Below, one piece after another: positions 1 to 7,413 of a stretch of DNA of 64,000 nucleotides. The notes beneath the pieces were generated by a model that ran no database searches, was not told where the DNA came from, and saw nothing but the letters and a program-made list of their open reading frames with translations. A program made the translations under genes and the position numbers. Location: NCBI RefSeq assembly GCF_000622225.1, contig NZ_JHWD01000004.1, forward strand, positions 1 to 64,000, given 5' to 3'. Within the stretch, counting starts at the first letter, position 1; the number at the start of each line of letters is the position of its first letter. The stretch comes from Roseomonas mucosa ATCC BAA-692. GTDB lineage: Bacteria; Pseudomonadota; Alphaproteobacteria; Acetobacterales; Acetobacteraceae.

Positions 1-1
1 C

Positions 2-244
2 GAGGGCGTGCTGGACGCCATGCAGCACCGGCTCGACCAAGCGCCGGACAGCATGCGCGTCCGCAGGCAGACCGCCGAGCACCCGTTTGGCACGCTGAAG
101 GCCTGGATGGGCTCGACCCACTTCCTGACCCGGACGCTGAAACGGGTCGGCACGGAGATGAGCCTGCACGTGCTGGCCTACAACATGAAGCGGGTGATCG
201 CGATCCTGGGTGCAGGGCCGCTGATGCTAGCCATCCGGACCTGA
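2..244 (+). mobile_element. C-terminal end of an IS1182-like DDE transposase (5' part outside window)
   Basis: About 80 residues of the carboxy end of a transposase enter from the left edge. The stretch EHPFGTLKAWMG followed by FLTRTLKRVGTEMSLHVLAYNMKRV is the typical C-terminal pattern of IS1182/IS5-group DDE transposases, whose final acidic residue lies just before HPFGT. The reading frame is open at position 2, so the start lies outside the window. The element end must fall between the stop and about position 345, because the next gene on the opposite strand loses its homology there. The terminal inverted repeat cannot be identified without the other end. Family assignment is from recalled motif resemblance. 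Confidence 0.8.
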
Positions 245-289
245 ACACCCGGAACGCCACGGCCAGCTCTCAGGTGCCGTCCGTGAAGT

Positions 290-670
290 TCATCTGGCTG
301 CATGCGACCGCGAACCCGTTTTCCCACGGCCTCGGTCGGCGGGAAAGGGCCCCTGCATGTACCAGCCGTCGCGGCGGCCGTAGGGACCGGCGAGCTGCCG
401 GTCGATGAAGATGGCGCAGCCCGCGTCGCGGCCGCCGGGGCCGAGGGAATCGGTCGGGATCATCCGCTCGGCGATCGCCTCGATCGCCGCGGCCTCGTCC
501 GCTGTCAGGAAAAGCCAGGGGCCGGGCTGGGCCATGGCCTCGGGTGGCCAGACCTCTCCCGGCTGCCAGGGCAGCAGGCCGCTGACCTCGCGCGCCTGTC
601 CGGTTGCGCCCAGCGCCACGAGGGCACTGGCCGACAGCAAGGCCCGCCGTCGCGTCAAACCACCCTGCAT
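290..670 (-). pseudogene. Truncated gluconate 2-dehydrogenase subunit 3-like protein
   Basis: The N-terminal part of a gluconate 2-dehydrogenase subunit 3 family protein, the small Tat-exported subunit that partners a membrane flavoprotein dehydrogenase. It has a twin-arginine-type leader (TRRRALL then a hydrophobic stretch) and the family block FLTADEAAAIEAIAERMIPTD, followed by IFIDRQLAGPYG and WYMQGPFP. Family members usually run to about 200-250 residues. Here the family-like sequence stops near residue 110 and is followed by about 16 unrelated basic residues before a stop. The break lies beside the transposase end, so IS insertion probably truncated it. Start at 670 is preferred because GGAG sits 6 nt upstream. 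No flavoprotein partner lies in the window. Confidence 0.75.
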
Positions 671-849
671 CGGAAACTCCACTTTCTTCCCGCAGCCCTG
701 CGGCCCCGGCTTTGGGGGCGATGCTAGGCAGGCTGGCGCGGGAGGAAAGCGAGGCGCGCGAGTCCCGGGGCGCTTATCGTCTTGTCTTGAACTTCATGAA
801 CGGAAGTTCACCGGTCCGGCAGACCGGGCCAGCCCTGGCGGCAAACCTG

Positions 850-1728
850 TCAGCTCAGGGCCTTGCGCGCCTTCTGCAAGCTCTCCCGCTGGGTCTCGCT
901 GACCTCGGGATAATGCAGGTCCAGCTTCCGCATCGTTCCGAGCAGGATCTCCGCCACCAGCAACCGGGTCAACCACTTCCGGTCCGCCGGCAGGACGTAC
1001 CAGGGCGCATAGGGCGCGGCCGTGGCGCGGATCGCCGTCTCGTAGGCGGTCTCGTAATCGTGCCAGCGGCGACGGTCCACGATGTCGGAAGGCTGCAGCT
1101 TCCAGTTCTTGTCCGGCTCGTCGATCCGGGCCAGGAAGCGCTTGCGCTGCTCCTCCTCGCCGAGATGCAGGAAGAACTTCAGCAGCACCGTCCCCTGCCG
1201 GGAGAGGTAGCGCTCGAAGCAGCCGATGTCCTCCAGCCGTTCGTCCCAGATCGTGTCATCCACCAGGACCTTCGGAAGCGCCTCGCCGGCCAGGATCTCC
1301 GGATGCACGCGGGCCACCAGGACCTCCTCGTACCAGGAGCGATTGTGGATGCCGATCCGGCCACGGGCCGGCAGCGCCACCACGTGGCGCCAGAGGAAGT
1401 CGTGCTCGCGCTCCAGCCCGACCGGCGCGGAGAAGGAGACGACCTGGCAGCCCTGCGGGTTGATGCCGGAGAAGACATGCTTGATGGCACTGTCCTTGCC
1501 CGCGGCGTCCTGCGCCTGGAAGATGCAGAGCACGGACCAGCGGCGGCTGGCATAGAGCCGGCCCTGCAACTCGGCGATGGCCTCGATCCGCTCCTGCAGC
1601 GCCGCCTCGCTTTCCACCTTGGTCAGCGGGATGCTTCCCTTGTCGTCGGTGGCATAGTCCTTCAGCGCGAATCCCTCACCCGAGGTGATGCGCCGTCGTT
1701 CCACGAGCTGGCGAATGGGATTCGACAT
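850..1728 (-). CDS. ppk2: Polyphosphate kinase 2 family protein
   Basis: A 292-residue PPK2-family enzyme that transfers phosphate between inorganic polyphosphate and nucleotides in the cytoplasm. The Walker A-like block QAQDAAGKDS (about residues 71-80) is followed by the lid region with WRHVVALPARG and NRSWYEEVLVARVHPE. The C-terminal part has FLARIDEPDKNWKL and RRRWHDYETAYE, which resembles class III PPK2 enzymes that phosphorylate AMP or ADP. Length is normal for one-domain PPK2. The gene stands alone, with about 87 bp to the next gene upstream. The precise nucleotide substrate cannot be read from sequence. Confidence 0.92.
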   Translation of the reverse strand: MSNPIRQLVERRRITSGEGFALKDYATDDKGSIPLTKVESEAALQERIEAIAELQGRLYASRRWSVLCIFQAQDAAGKDSAIKHVFSGINPQGCQVVSFSAPVGLEREHDFLWRHVVALPARGRIGIHNRSWYEEVLVARVHPEILAGEALPKVLVDDTIWDERLEDIGCFERYLSRQGTVLLKFFLHLGEEEQRKRFLARIDEPDKNWKLQPSDIVDRRRWHDYETAYETAIRATAAPYAPWYVLPADRKWLTRLLVAEILLGTMRKLDLHYPEVSETQRESLQKARKALS

Positions 1729-1815
1729 GGGTTGGCCTCCGTTCCATCCGGTGCAGCAGGCAACGCGCCAGCGACGGCACCGTTGACCACCGCGTCCGGG
1801 CGGGCGCTTCCTCGT

Positions 1816-2682
1816 TCACGGCAGGTTCAGGCGGATCGAGACGGGGCAGTGATCCGACAGGCTGTCCTTCCGGCCCGGCTCGCGCTCCGCATAGACCAGC
1901 ACGCGCAGGCTGTCCGGCACCAGCCAGTCCCGGGCCGCGCCGCCGAGCAGGATGTGGTCGATGAAATCCCGCCCGCCCCAGCAGGGATCGGAACGCCCCT
2001 CCGTGGCGCGGAGCAGCGTGCCGCGCTTCGCGATCCGGCGCAGGAAGGCGTCGCGCGGCCCCTGGAAGCGCCGGTTGAAGTCGCCCAGCACGGCGAAGCC
2101 GCCGCCCTCCCCTTGCCGCGCCGTGATCCAGTCCGCGACAATGCCTGCCTGCTCACCCAGGATCGCGCATTCCCGGTCGCCTTCCAGGAAGGCCCCCTGA
2201 CGGCAGCCGGCCTTGAGGTGCAGTGCCAGCAGACGCAACGGGGCACCTCCCGGCTCCTCGATCGTCACGTCCACGCCCCGGCGCAGGCTGAAGCGTGCCT
2301 CCGGCGCACGGTCCAGCGCGGCGAGATCGGGATTCTGCCGCGCCCGCAGGCGGCGGCGCACGGCGATGCCGACCCGCTGCACGTCATGTTCGTTGGCGAA
2401 GAAGAACCGCCATTCCGCCGGGTCCAGCAGCCGCGCCGCCGCCTCCGGCCCATCCACCTCCTCCAGCGCCAGCACATCCGCCGCCAGCCGCTGGGCATAG
2501 AGGTGGAGGCGCACGAAGTCCTCCGCGCCACGGCCGGGCAGTTCCGGTGGCAGCAGGGGATCGCCCGGCGCACGCGTGGTGAGCCAGTTCAGGTTCCATG
2601 TCGCCAGCTTGATCTCCCCGGCCCGGGCCGGCGCCGCGAAGAGGAGGAAGAGGAGGGCGAGGCTAGAGAAGAGACGGCGCAT
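1816..2682 (-). CDS. Secreted endonuclease/exonuclease/phosphatase (EEP) family protein
   Basis: A 288-residue protein with a clear signal peptide (MRRLFSSLALLFLLFAAPARA) and then the EEP-fold opening KLATWNLNWL, with the Mg-binding Asn. A catalytic Glu follows in ALEEVDG. Later motifs are LLALHLKAGC, VLGDFNR (Asp and Asn) and LSDHCPVSIRL (terminal Asp-His), so all expected catalytic positions are present. The protein is exported, so the substrate is likely an extracytoplasmic phosphodiester, nucleic acid or lipid. I chose the start at 2682 because the signal peptide begins there. This start overlaps the upstream helicase-like gene by 20 bp, indicating cotranscription. Confidence 0.87.
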   Translation of the reverse strand: MRRLFSSLALLFLLFAAPARAGEIKLATWNLNWLTTRAPGDPLLPPELPGRGAEDFVRLHLYAQRLAADVLALEEVDGPEAAARLLDPAEWRFFFANEHDVQRVGIAVRRRLRARQNPDLAALDRAPEARFSLRRGVDVTIEEPGGAPLRLLALHLKAGCRQGAFLEGDRECAILGEQAGIVADWITARQGEGGGFAVLGDFNRRFQGPRDAFLRRIAKRGTLLRATEGRSDPCWGGRDFIDHILLGGAARDWLVPDSLRVLVYAEREPGRKDSLSDHCPVSIRLNLP

Positions 2683-4678
2683 CTTCCATCTCCTGTTCCG
2701 GCGGCTCCATCGAGGCCTCGTCCAGGCTCCGCGCGCCGCAGCGGAGCAGCCGCGCCGCCAGCAGGTCCAGCGCCGCCGGGTCGCGCGTCCGGTCTGCGGC
2801 ATCGCCGCGCGGCACCCAGAGCACCGTCTCGTAGCGCGCCCGTGTCAGCAGCACGCGATAGGTGTTGCGGATGAAGTCGCGCTCCTGCACCTGACGCACC
2901 ACCTGCCAGGCGCTGCCGACGAAGCGGCGTGCCTGCCACCCCGATGCACCGGCGGGCAGGAAGTCGCCACCCCAGGCCAGTCCCGCCACATCCAGCTCCA
3001 GTCCCTGGCAGGCATATTCCGTCGCGCCGGTCTCCAGCGCGTCGGAGGCGCGCACATCCGGCCAGCGGCGGAGGAACCAGTCCGCCACCGCCGGGGCCGG
3101 AACTTCCTCGCCGAAGCCGTCGCCGCGCAGCCGGCGCGCGCCGGAACTGCGCAGGATGCCGGCCCGCCGCTCGCCCCGCGCGAAGGCACGCAGGGTCCGA
3201 CGCAGGGTGCCCAGGTCGCGGGTGAGAAAGACCGGCAGCCCGCCCTCGGCCTCCGCCGCGATGCGCGCGGCCTCGGCGACGCGCCCGTCCAGCAGGGCCT
3301 CCACCCAGGGCGCGACGGCGGCGCTGCGGATGCCACGGATCGGCACCGTCAGGTCGAGCGCGGGATCGAGCCGCAGCCAGGGCGCCGGCCCGGGGGCGAG
3401 GCGCTGCACCGGATCGGAGGCCCCCAGCACATGCGGCGCGGCCACCGCGCGCCAGCGCCCGTCGGCAGCGATGCAGCGGCCCCATTCCGCCAGCCCGGCC
3501 TCGCCCGTGTTGATCTCCTGCCCCTGGCCGACCAGCGCGACGATCGCCGACCAGCCCTCGGTGCGCGCCATGATCTCCAGCGTGTGGGCGGGTTCGCTCA
3601 GGGTCAGCACGGCCTTGCGCCGCTGCGTATCGCGGCTCGCCTGTTTCGCGTCCCAGGCTCGCTGCGCCTCGTCGAAGACGATCAGCCGTTCCGGCGGTGA
3701 TCCGTGCCGCGGGTCGCCGGCATGTTCGGCCAGGAAGGCATGGACGTTCTGCAGCGCCGCCTTCACCCGCCGCTCCGCCTCATCCCGCCCACAGGCGCCG
3801 CGCGCCACCGCATCCTGGGCCAGCGCGGCGCGCAGCACGCCGACCAGCGGCACGTTGCCGGTCAGGAAGGCCGCGCCGTCCAGCCGCGCCGTACCGAAGA
3901 CTGCGTTCAGCCCGCACAGCGTCTTGCCCGCGCCGGGAATGCCGGTAACGAAGACCACCACCCGCGCCGCGTCACGCCGGGCCTCGTCCAGCGCCCGCGC
4001 AATGGCCTCCGTGGTGCGGGTCAGGTTGGCGGCGTCCGAACGGGCCGCCGCGATCTCCGCCACCCCATGCCGGGCATAGAGCATGGTGGCGGCCTCCACG
4101 ATGCTCGGCACCGGGCGATAGGGGGCGGCGAGCCAGGCCGCCCCGTCCAGCGGCGTGGCCGGGGCCGGGACGGAAGCCTGCACGGCGGACAGCAGGGCGG
4201 GCAGGCCCCGCGCATTGGCGCGGAGCGGCGGCACCACCGCGTGCCAGAGCAGGCTGAGCTGCTGCGCTCCCTGGTCCGGCGCCAGCAGCGGCACCAGCAC
4301 GGGCACGATCGGATGCGCCCGGCTGCCGGCATGGAAGTCGCGCAGGTCCAGCGCGTAGTCCTCCACCTGCCGCAGATCGGCGGGGGAGAAGCCCTCGCCC
4401 TTGAACTCCAGCACCAGAATCGCGCGGTCGGTCAGCAGCACCGCGTCGATGCGCTTCTCCAGGCGCAGCAGCTCGTATTCGAAGGCCAGGGTCCAGTCCT
4501 CACCACCCGCCCGCGCCACCGCCTCGCGCAGCAGCGACGCCGAGGCCTCCCAGGCGGCGAGCTGGGCATAGGTGGCGTCGAAGCCCCGCCGGGTCTGCGC
4601 CGCCGCGAGGCGGGCGGCCACATCGGCGGCTTCGGTGCGCAGCAGTTCCGCACCGGTACAGGCGAACCAGGCCCTCAT
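2663..4678 (-). CDS. Nuclease-like domain plus DUF2075 ATPase/helicase protein
   Basis: A 671-residue cytoplasmic protein. Residues about 65-95 carry a PD-(D/E)XK-like pattern (RIDAVLLTD then ILVLEFKGEG, giving D78, E91 and K93). A P-loop ATPase of the DUF2075/superfamily-1 type follows, with Walker A GIPGAGKT (246-253) and Walker B VFDEAQRAW (about 335-342). The region TGATEYACQGLELDVAGL and then RNTYRVLLTRARYETVLWV near the C-terminus matches late superfamily-1 helicase motifs. Such nuclease-helicase fusions occur in DNA repair and in defence islands; the function here is unproven. The gene overlaps its upstream (EamA) and downstream (EEP) neighbours by 4 and 20 bp. Confidence 0.87.
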   Translation of the reverse strand: MRAWFACTGAELLRTEAADVAARLAAAQTRRGFDATYAQLAAWEASASLLREAVARAGGEDWTLAFEYELLRLEKRIDAVLLTDRAILVLEFKGEGFSPADLRQVEDYALDLRDFHAGSRAHPIVPVLVPLLAPDQGAQQLSLLWHAVVPPLRANARGLPALLSAVQASVPAPATPLDGAAWLAAPYRPVPSIVEAATMLYARHGVAEIAAARSDAANLTRTTEAIARALDEARRDAARVVVFVTGIPGAGKTLCGLNAVFGTARLDGAAFLTGNVPLVGVLRAALAQDAVARGACGRDEAERRVKAALQNVHAFLAEHAGDPRHGSPPERLIVFDEAQRAWDAKQASRDTQRRKAVLTLSEPAHTLEIMARTEGWSAIVALVGQGQEINTGEAGLAEWGRCIAADGRWRAVAAPHVLGASDPVQRLAPGPAPWLRLDPALDLTVPIRGIRSAAVAPWVEALLDGRVAEAARIAAEAEGGLPVFLTRDLGTLRRTLRAFARGERRAGILRSSGARRLRGDGFGEEVPAPAVADWFLRRWPDVRASDALETGATEYACQGLELDVAGLAWGGDFLPAGASGWQARRFVGSAWQVVRQVQERDFIRNTYRVLLTRARYETVLWVPRGDAADRTRDPAALDLLAARLLRCGARSLDEASMEPPEQEMEDAPSLL

Positions 4679-5637
4679 CCGCGCCGTGCCGGCAAGGTCG
4701 CCAGCAGCAGGCTGGCCAGCATCAGCACGAAGCCGGCGAGATGCGCCGCGGTCATCGGTTCCCCCAGGAACAGCACCGCCGTCACCGCCGCCGAGGCGGG
4801 CAGGAAGGCCATGAAGACGCCCGCCAGGCCCGCCGGGGCGCGGCGCAGACCGGAATACCAGAGCAGCAGGCTGAACACGCTGGCCGTCAGCCCGTGGAAG
4901 ATCAGCAGCCCCGCCAGGAGCGGATCAGCCAGGACGCCCGCCGCACCCGGCCAGGGGATGGCCAGGGGCAGCCAGGCGGGCAGGAGCAACAGGGCGGAGA
5001 AGATCTGCATCCACAGGCCGGCGGCCAGCAGCGGCATGCGCCCGGCGAGTCGCTTGGACAGCAGCGCATAGGCGGCCTCGCCACAGACGGCCAGCAGCAC
5101 CAGCGCATTGCCCGCGAGGCTGCCGCCGCCCTGCCCGTCCCCGCCGCCTCGGGCCAGGGTGACGGCGCCGATCCCGCCCGCCGCCAGCAGGGCCGCCGCC
5201 CAGCCGCGCGGCGTCAGCCGTTCCCGCAGCAGCAGCGCCGCGCCCAGTGCCACCACCGCCGGAATGGCCGCCAGCATCAGCCCGCCCTCCAGCGCCGTGG
5301 TCAGGCGCAGGCCGAGCAGCAGCGCGGCGTTGTAGAGCACCGTACCCAGCAGGGCCTGCCAGAACAGGTTCAGCAGGGCCCCGCGCGGCGGCAGGCGCGG
5401 CCCGTCCCGCCAGAGCGACAGCGGCAGCAGCACCGCGACGGCCAGCAGGCAGCGCAGGCCGAGGATCATGGCGATGGGCAGCGCGCCGGCCAGGGTCTTG
5501 GCGACGCCGACATTGACCCCCGTGAGGACCATCGACCCCGCGAGCTGCGCATAGGCGGTCAGCATCGCGGCGCCGGGTGTGCGCCCCGCGGTACTGGTGA
5601 AGCGGGCATCGGCGGCGGCGTCAGTCCTCTTGTCCAT
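4675..5637 (-). CDS. EamA/DMT-superfamily inner-membrane transporter
   Basis: A 320-residue hydrophobic protein with about ten membrane helices in two EamA repeats. The second repeat contains GLLIFHGLTASVFSLLLWY and FLPASAAVTAVLFLGEPM, typical of drug/metabolite exporters. The N-terminal 24 residues are hydrophilic, so an internal Met at 5565 is an alternative start. The gene overlaps the FemAB-like gene upstream by 17 bp, and its stop overlaps the DUF2075 gene start (ATGA), so it lies in a four-gene operon. The substrate is unknown; amino acids or small metabolites are typical for the family. Confidence 0.9.
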   Translation of the reverse strand: MDKRTDAAADARFTSTAGRTPGAAMLTAYAQLAGSMVLTGVNVGVAKTLAGALPIAMILGLRCLLAVAVLLPLSLWRDGPRLPPRGALLNLFWQALLGTVLYNAALLLGLRLTTALEGGLMLAAIPAVVALGAALLLRERLTPRGWAAALLAAGGIGAVTLARGGGDGQGGGSLAGNALVLLAVCGEAAYALLSKRLAGRMPLLAAGLWMQIFSALLLLPAWLPLAIPWPGAAGVLADPLLAGLLIFHGLTASVFSLLLWYSGLRRAPAGLAGVFMAFLPASAAVTAVLFLGEPMTAAHLAGFVLMLASLLLATLPARRG

Positions 5638-6784
5638 CCCGGCGGAAGGGCGAGGCCAGGGCCAGCGCCTCCATCTCCGCCAGCATGGCCGGACGCTCCT
5701 GATTCAGGAAGCCCGCCACGGCACGGCGCAGACCGGCATGTTCGATCCAGTGCGCGGAATAGGTCGGCACCGGCAGGTAGCCGCGCTGGATCTTGTGCTC
5801 ACCCTGCGCCCCGGCCTCCACGCGCGGAATGCCGTGCGCGATGGCGAAGTCCATGGCCTGGTAGTAGCAGAGTTCGAAATGCAGGAAGGGCGCCTCGACC
5901 AGCGAGCCCCAGTTGCGCCCGTAGAGCGCGTCCTCCCCGATCAGGTTCAGCGCCCCCGCCACCGGCTCGCCATCGCGCTCCGCCACCATCAGCACCACGC
6001 GGTCGCCCAGCCGTTCGGACAGCAGCGGCCAGAAGCGCGGCTTCAGATAGGCGTCGCCCCATTTGCGGTCCACGGTGTGTCGGTAGCACTGGTGGAAGAC
6101 CCGCCAGTGCTCCGGCGTGATCTCGCTCCCCCGCAGGGCGCGGAAGCGGAGCCCGGCCGCCTGCGCGTCCCGCCTTTCCCGCCGCAGCGTCTTGCGCTTG
6201 CGCGAGGACAGGGCGCCCAGGAAGTCGTCGAAGCTGCCATAGCCCGGGTTGGCCCAGTGGAACTGCGTGCCGAGGCGTTGCAGCCACCCGACCTCGCCCA
6301 GCGCCTCCCATTCCGCGCCGGTGCAGAAGGTGACATGGCAGGAGGAAAGCCCCAGATCGGCCACCGCCTGCCGCAGACCCTGGGCCAGCGCCGCCACCGG
6401 CACGCCACCGCCCGGGCGGGTCAGAAGGCGCGGCCCCGGCACGGGGGAGAAGGGCACCGAGACCTGGAGCTTGGGGTAGTAGCGCCCGCCCGCCTGCTCG
6501 AAGCCGCGTGCCCAGCCCCAGTCGAAGACGTACTCGCCGTAGGAATGGCTCTTGGCATAGGCGGGCGCCACCGCGAGCAGCGTGCCGCCCGCATCGCGCA
6601 GCGCCGCGTGCTGCGGCAGCCAGCCCGTCCTGCCGCCGGCCGAGCCGCTGTCCTCCAGCGCCGAGAGGAAGGCGTGTGAGACGAAGGGGTTCCCCTCCCC
6701 CGCGCAGGCATCCCATTCGGCGGCGGAAATCTCCGCGATGCGCGGATGCAGGGTCAACGTCAGCTCGGGCGCGCACTCGGGCAT
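5621..6784 (-). CDS. FemAB-like (DUF482) N-acyltransferase-fold protein
   Basis: A 387-residue protein of the DUF482/FemAB-like group, which has tandem GNAT-type folds. Recognisable blocks are NPFVSHAFLSALEDSGS near the N-terminus, YGEYVFDWGWA, HWANPGYGSFDDFL, SRKRKTLRRERR and GRNWGSLVEAPFLHFELCYYQ, which are typical of this widespread proteobacterial family. The biochemical role is unknown; an amino-acyl or acyl transfer is inferred from fold only. It is the first gene of a leftward operon running to the EEP gene, with no terminator-like gap between its members. Confidence 0.88.
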   Translation of the reverse strand: MPECAPELTLTLHPRIAEISAAEWDACAGEGNPFVSHAFLSALEDSGSAGGRTGWLPQHAALRDAGGTLLAVAPAYAKSHSYGEYVFDWGWARGFEQAGGRYYPKLQVSVPFSPVPGPRLLTRPGGGVPVAALAQGLRQAVADLGLSSCHVTFCTGAEWEALGEVGWLQRLGTQFHWANPGYGSFDDFLGALSSRKRKTLRRERRDAQAAGLRFRALRGSEITPEHWRVFHQCYRHTVDRKWGDAYLKPRFWPLLSERLGDRVVLMVAERDGEPVAGALNLIGEDALYGRNWGSLVEAPFLHFELCYYQAMDFAIAHGIPRVEAGAQGEHKIQRGYLPVPTYSAHWIEHAGLRRAVAGFLNQERPAMLAEMEALALASPFRRDGQED

Positions 6785-6871
6785 GGACCCAATGTGCGCC
6801 CTCCCCGGGCCAGCGCAAGCTCCCGCTGCTGCGATGCGGCGGGAAGGGTTCTCCCTGGGGGCGTCGCCGGG

Positions 6872-7339
6872 TCAGGCGATCTCGAACATCGCCTCGACCT
6901 CGACCGCCGCGTCGCCAGGCAGCGAGGGCACGCCGATGGTCGAGCGTGCATGGCGGCCGGCCTCACCGAAGACCTCCACCGCGAGGTCGGAGGCGCCGTT
7001 CATCACCACCGCGTGCTGGGTGAAGTCCGGCGTGCAGGCGATGAAGCCGCCCAGCCGCACCACGCGCTTCACCCGGCCGAGATCGCCGCCCAGCGCCGCC
7101 CGGGCCTGGGCCAGCACGTTGAGGAAGCAGGTCCGCGCCGCTTCCCGCCCTGCCTCGGGGCCGACGCCCTGGCCCAGCTTGCCGGTGACGGCGATCCTGC
7201 CCGCCTGCATGGGGATCTGGCCGGAGATCACCAGCAGCGACCCGGCGATCACCGCAGGCACGTAGTTGGCGATGGGCGTGGCGGGTTCGGGCAGGGTGAG
7301 GCCGAGCTCGCTCAGGTGGGCGTCGATCGGACCGGTCAT
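6872..7339 (-). CDS. RidA family protein (YjgF/YER057c/UK114)
   Basis: A 155-residue RidA-family protein. Family members hydrolyse reactive enamine/imine intermediates released by PLP enzymes. The fold is visible as VISGQIPMQAGRI, TCFLNVLAQARAALG, VKRVVRLGGFIACTPDF and the C-terminal STIGVPSLPGDAAVEVEAMFE. The canonical subfamily Arg is replaced in part: the usual R-x-x-V block reads HARSTIGV, and Arg is still present. The start at 7339 puts GAGG 9-10 nt upstream; an ATG two codons earlier is also possible. It stands alone between divergent and co-directional genes. Confidence 0.9.
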   Translation of the reverse strand: MTGPIDAHLSELGLTLPEPATPIANYVPAVIAGSLLVISGQIPMQAGRIAVTGKLGQGVGPEAGREAARTCFLNVLAQARAALGGDLGRVKRVVRLGGFIACTPDFTQHAVVMNGASDLAVEVFGEAGRHARSTIGVPSLPGDAAVEVEAMFEIA

Positions 7340-7413
7340 GGACATGCTCCTCGGAAGAACCGGGGCCGTCATAGACCGCGCCGTGCCGCCCGTGAAACCG
7401 CCTTCGCCGGCCC

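Noticed and set aside
604-2874. Long + strand open frame of about 750 codons
   Set aside because: It is antisense to ppk2 and the EEP gene and its translation is Arg/Ala/Gln-rich without domains. Such frames are usual in ~70% GC DNA.
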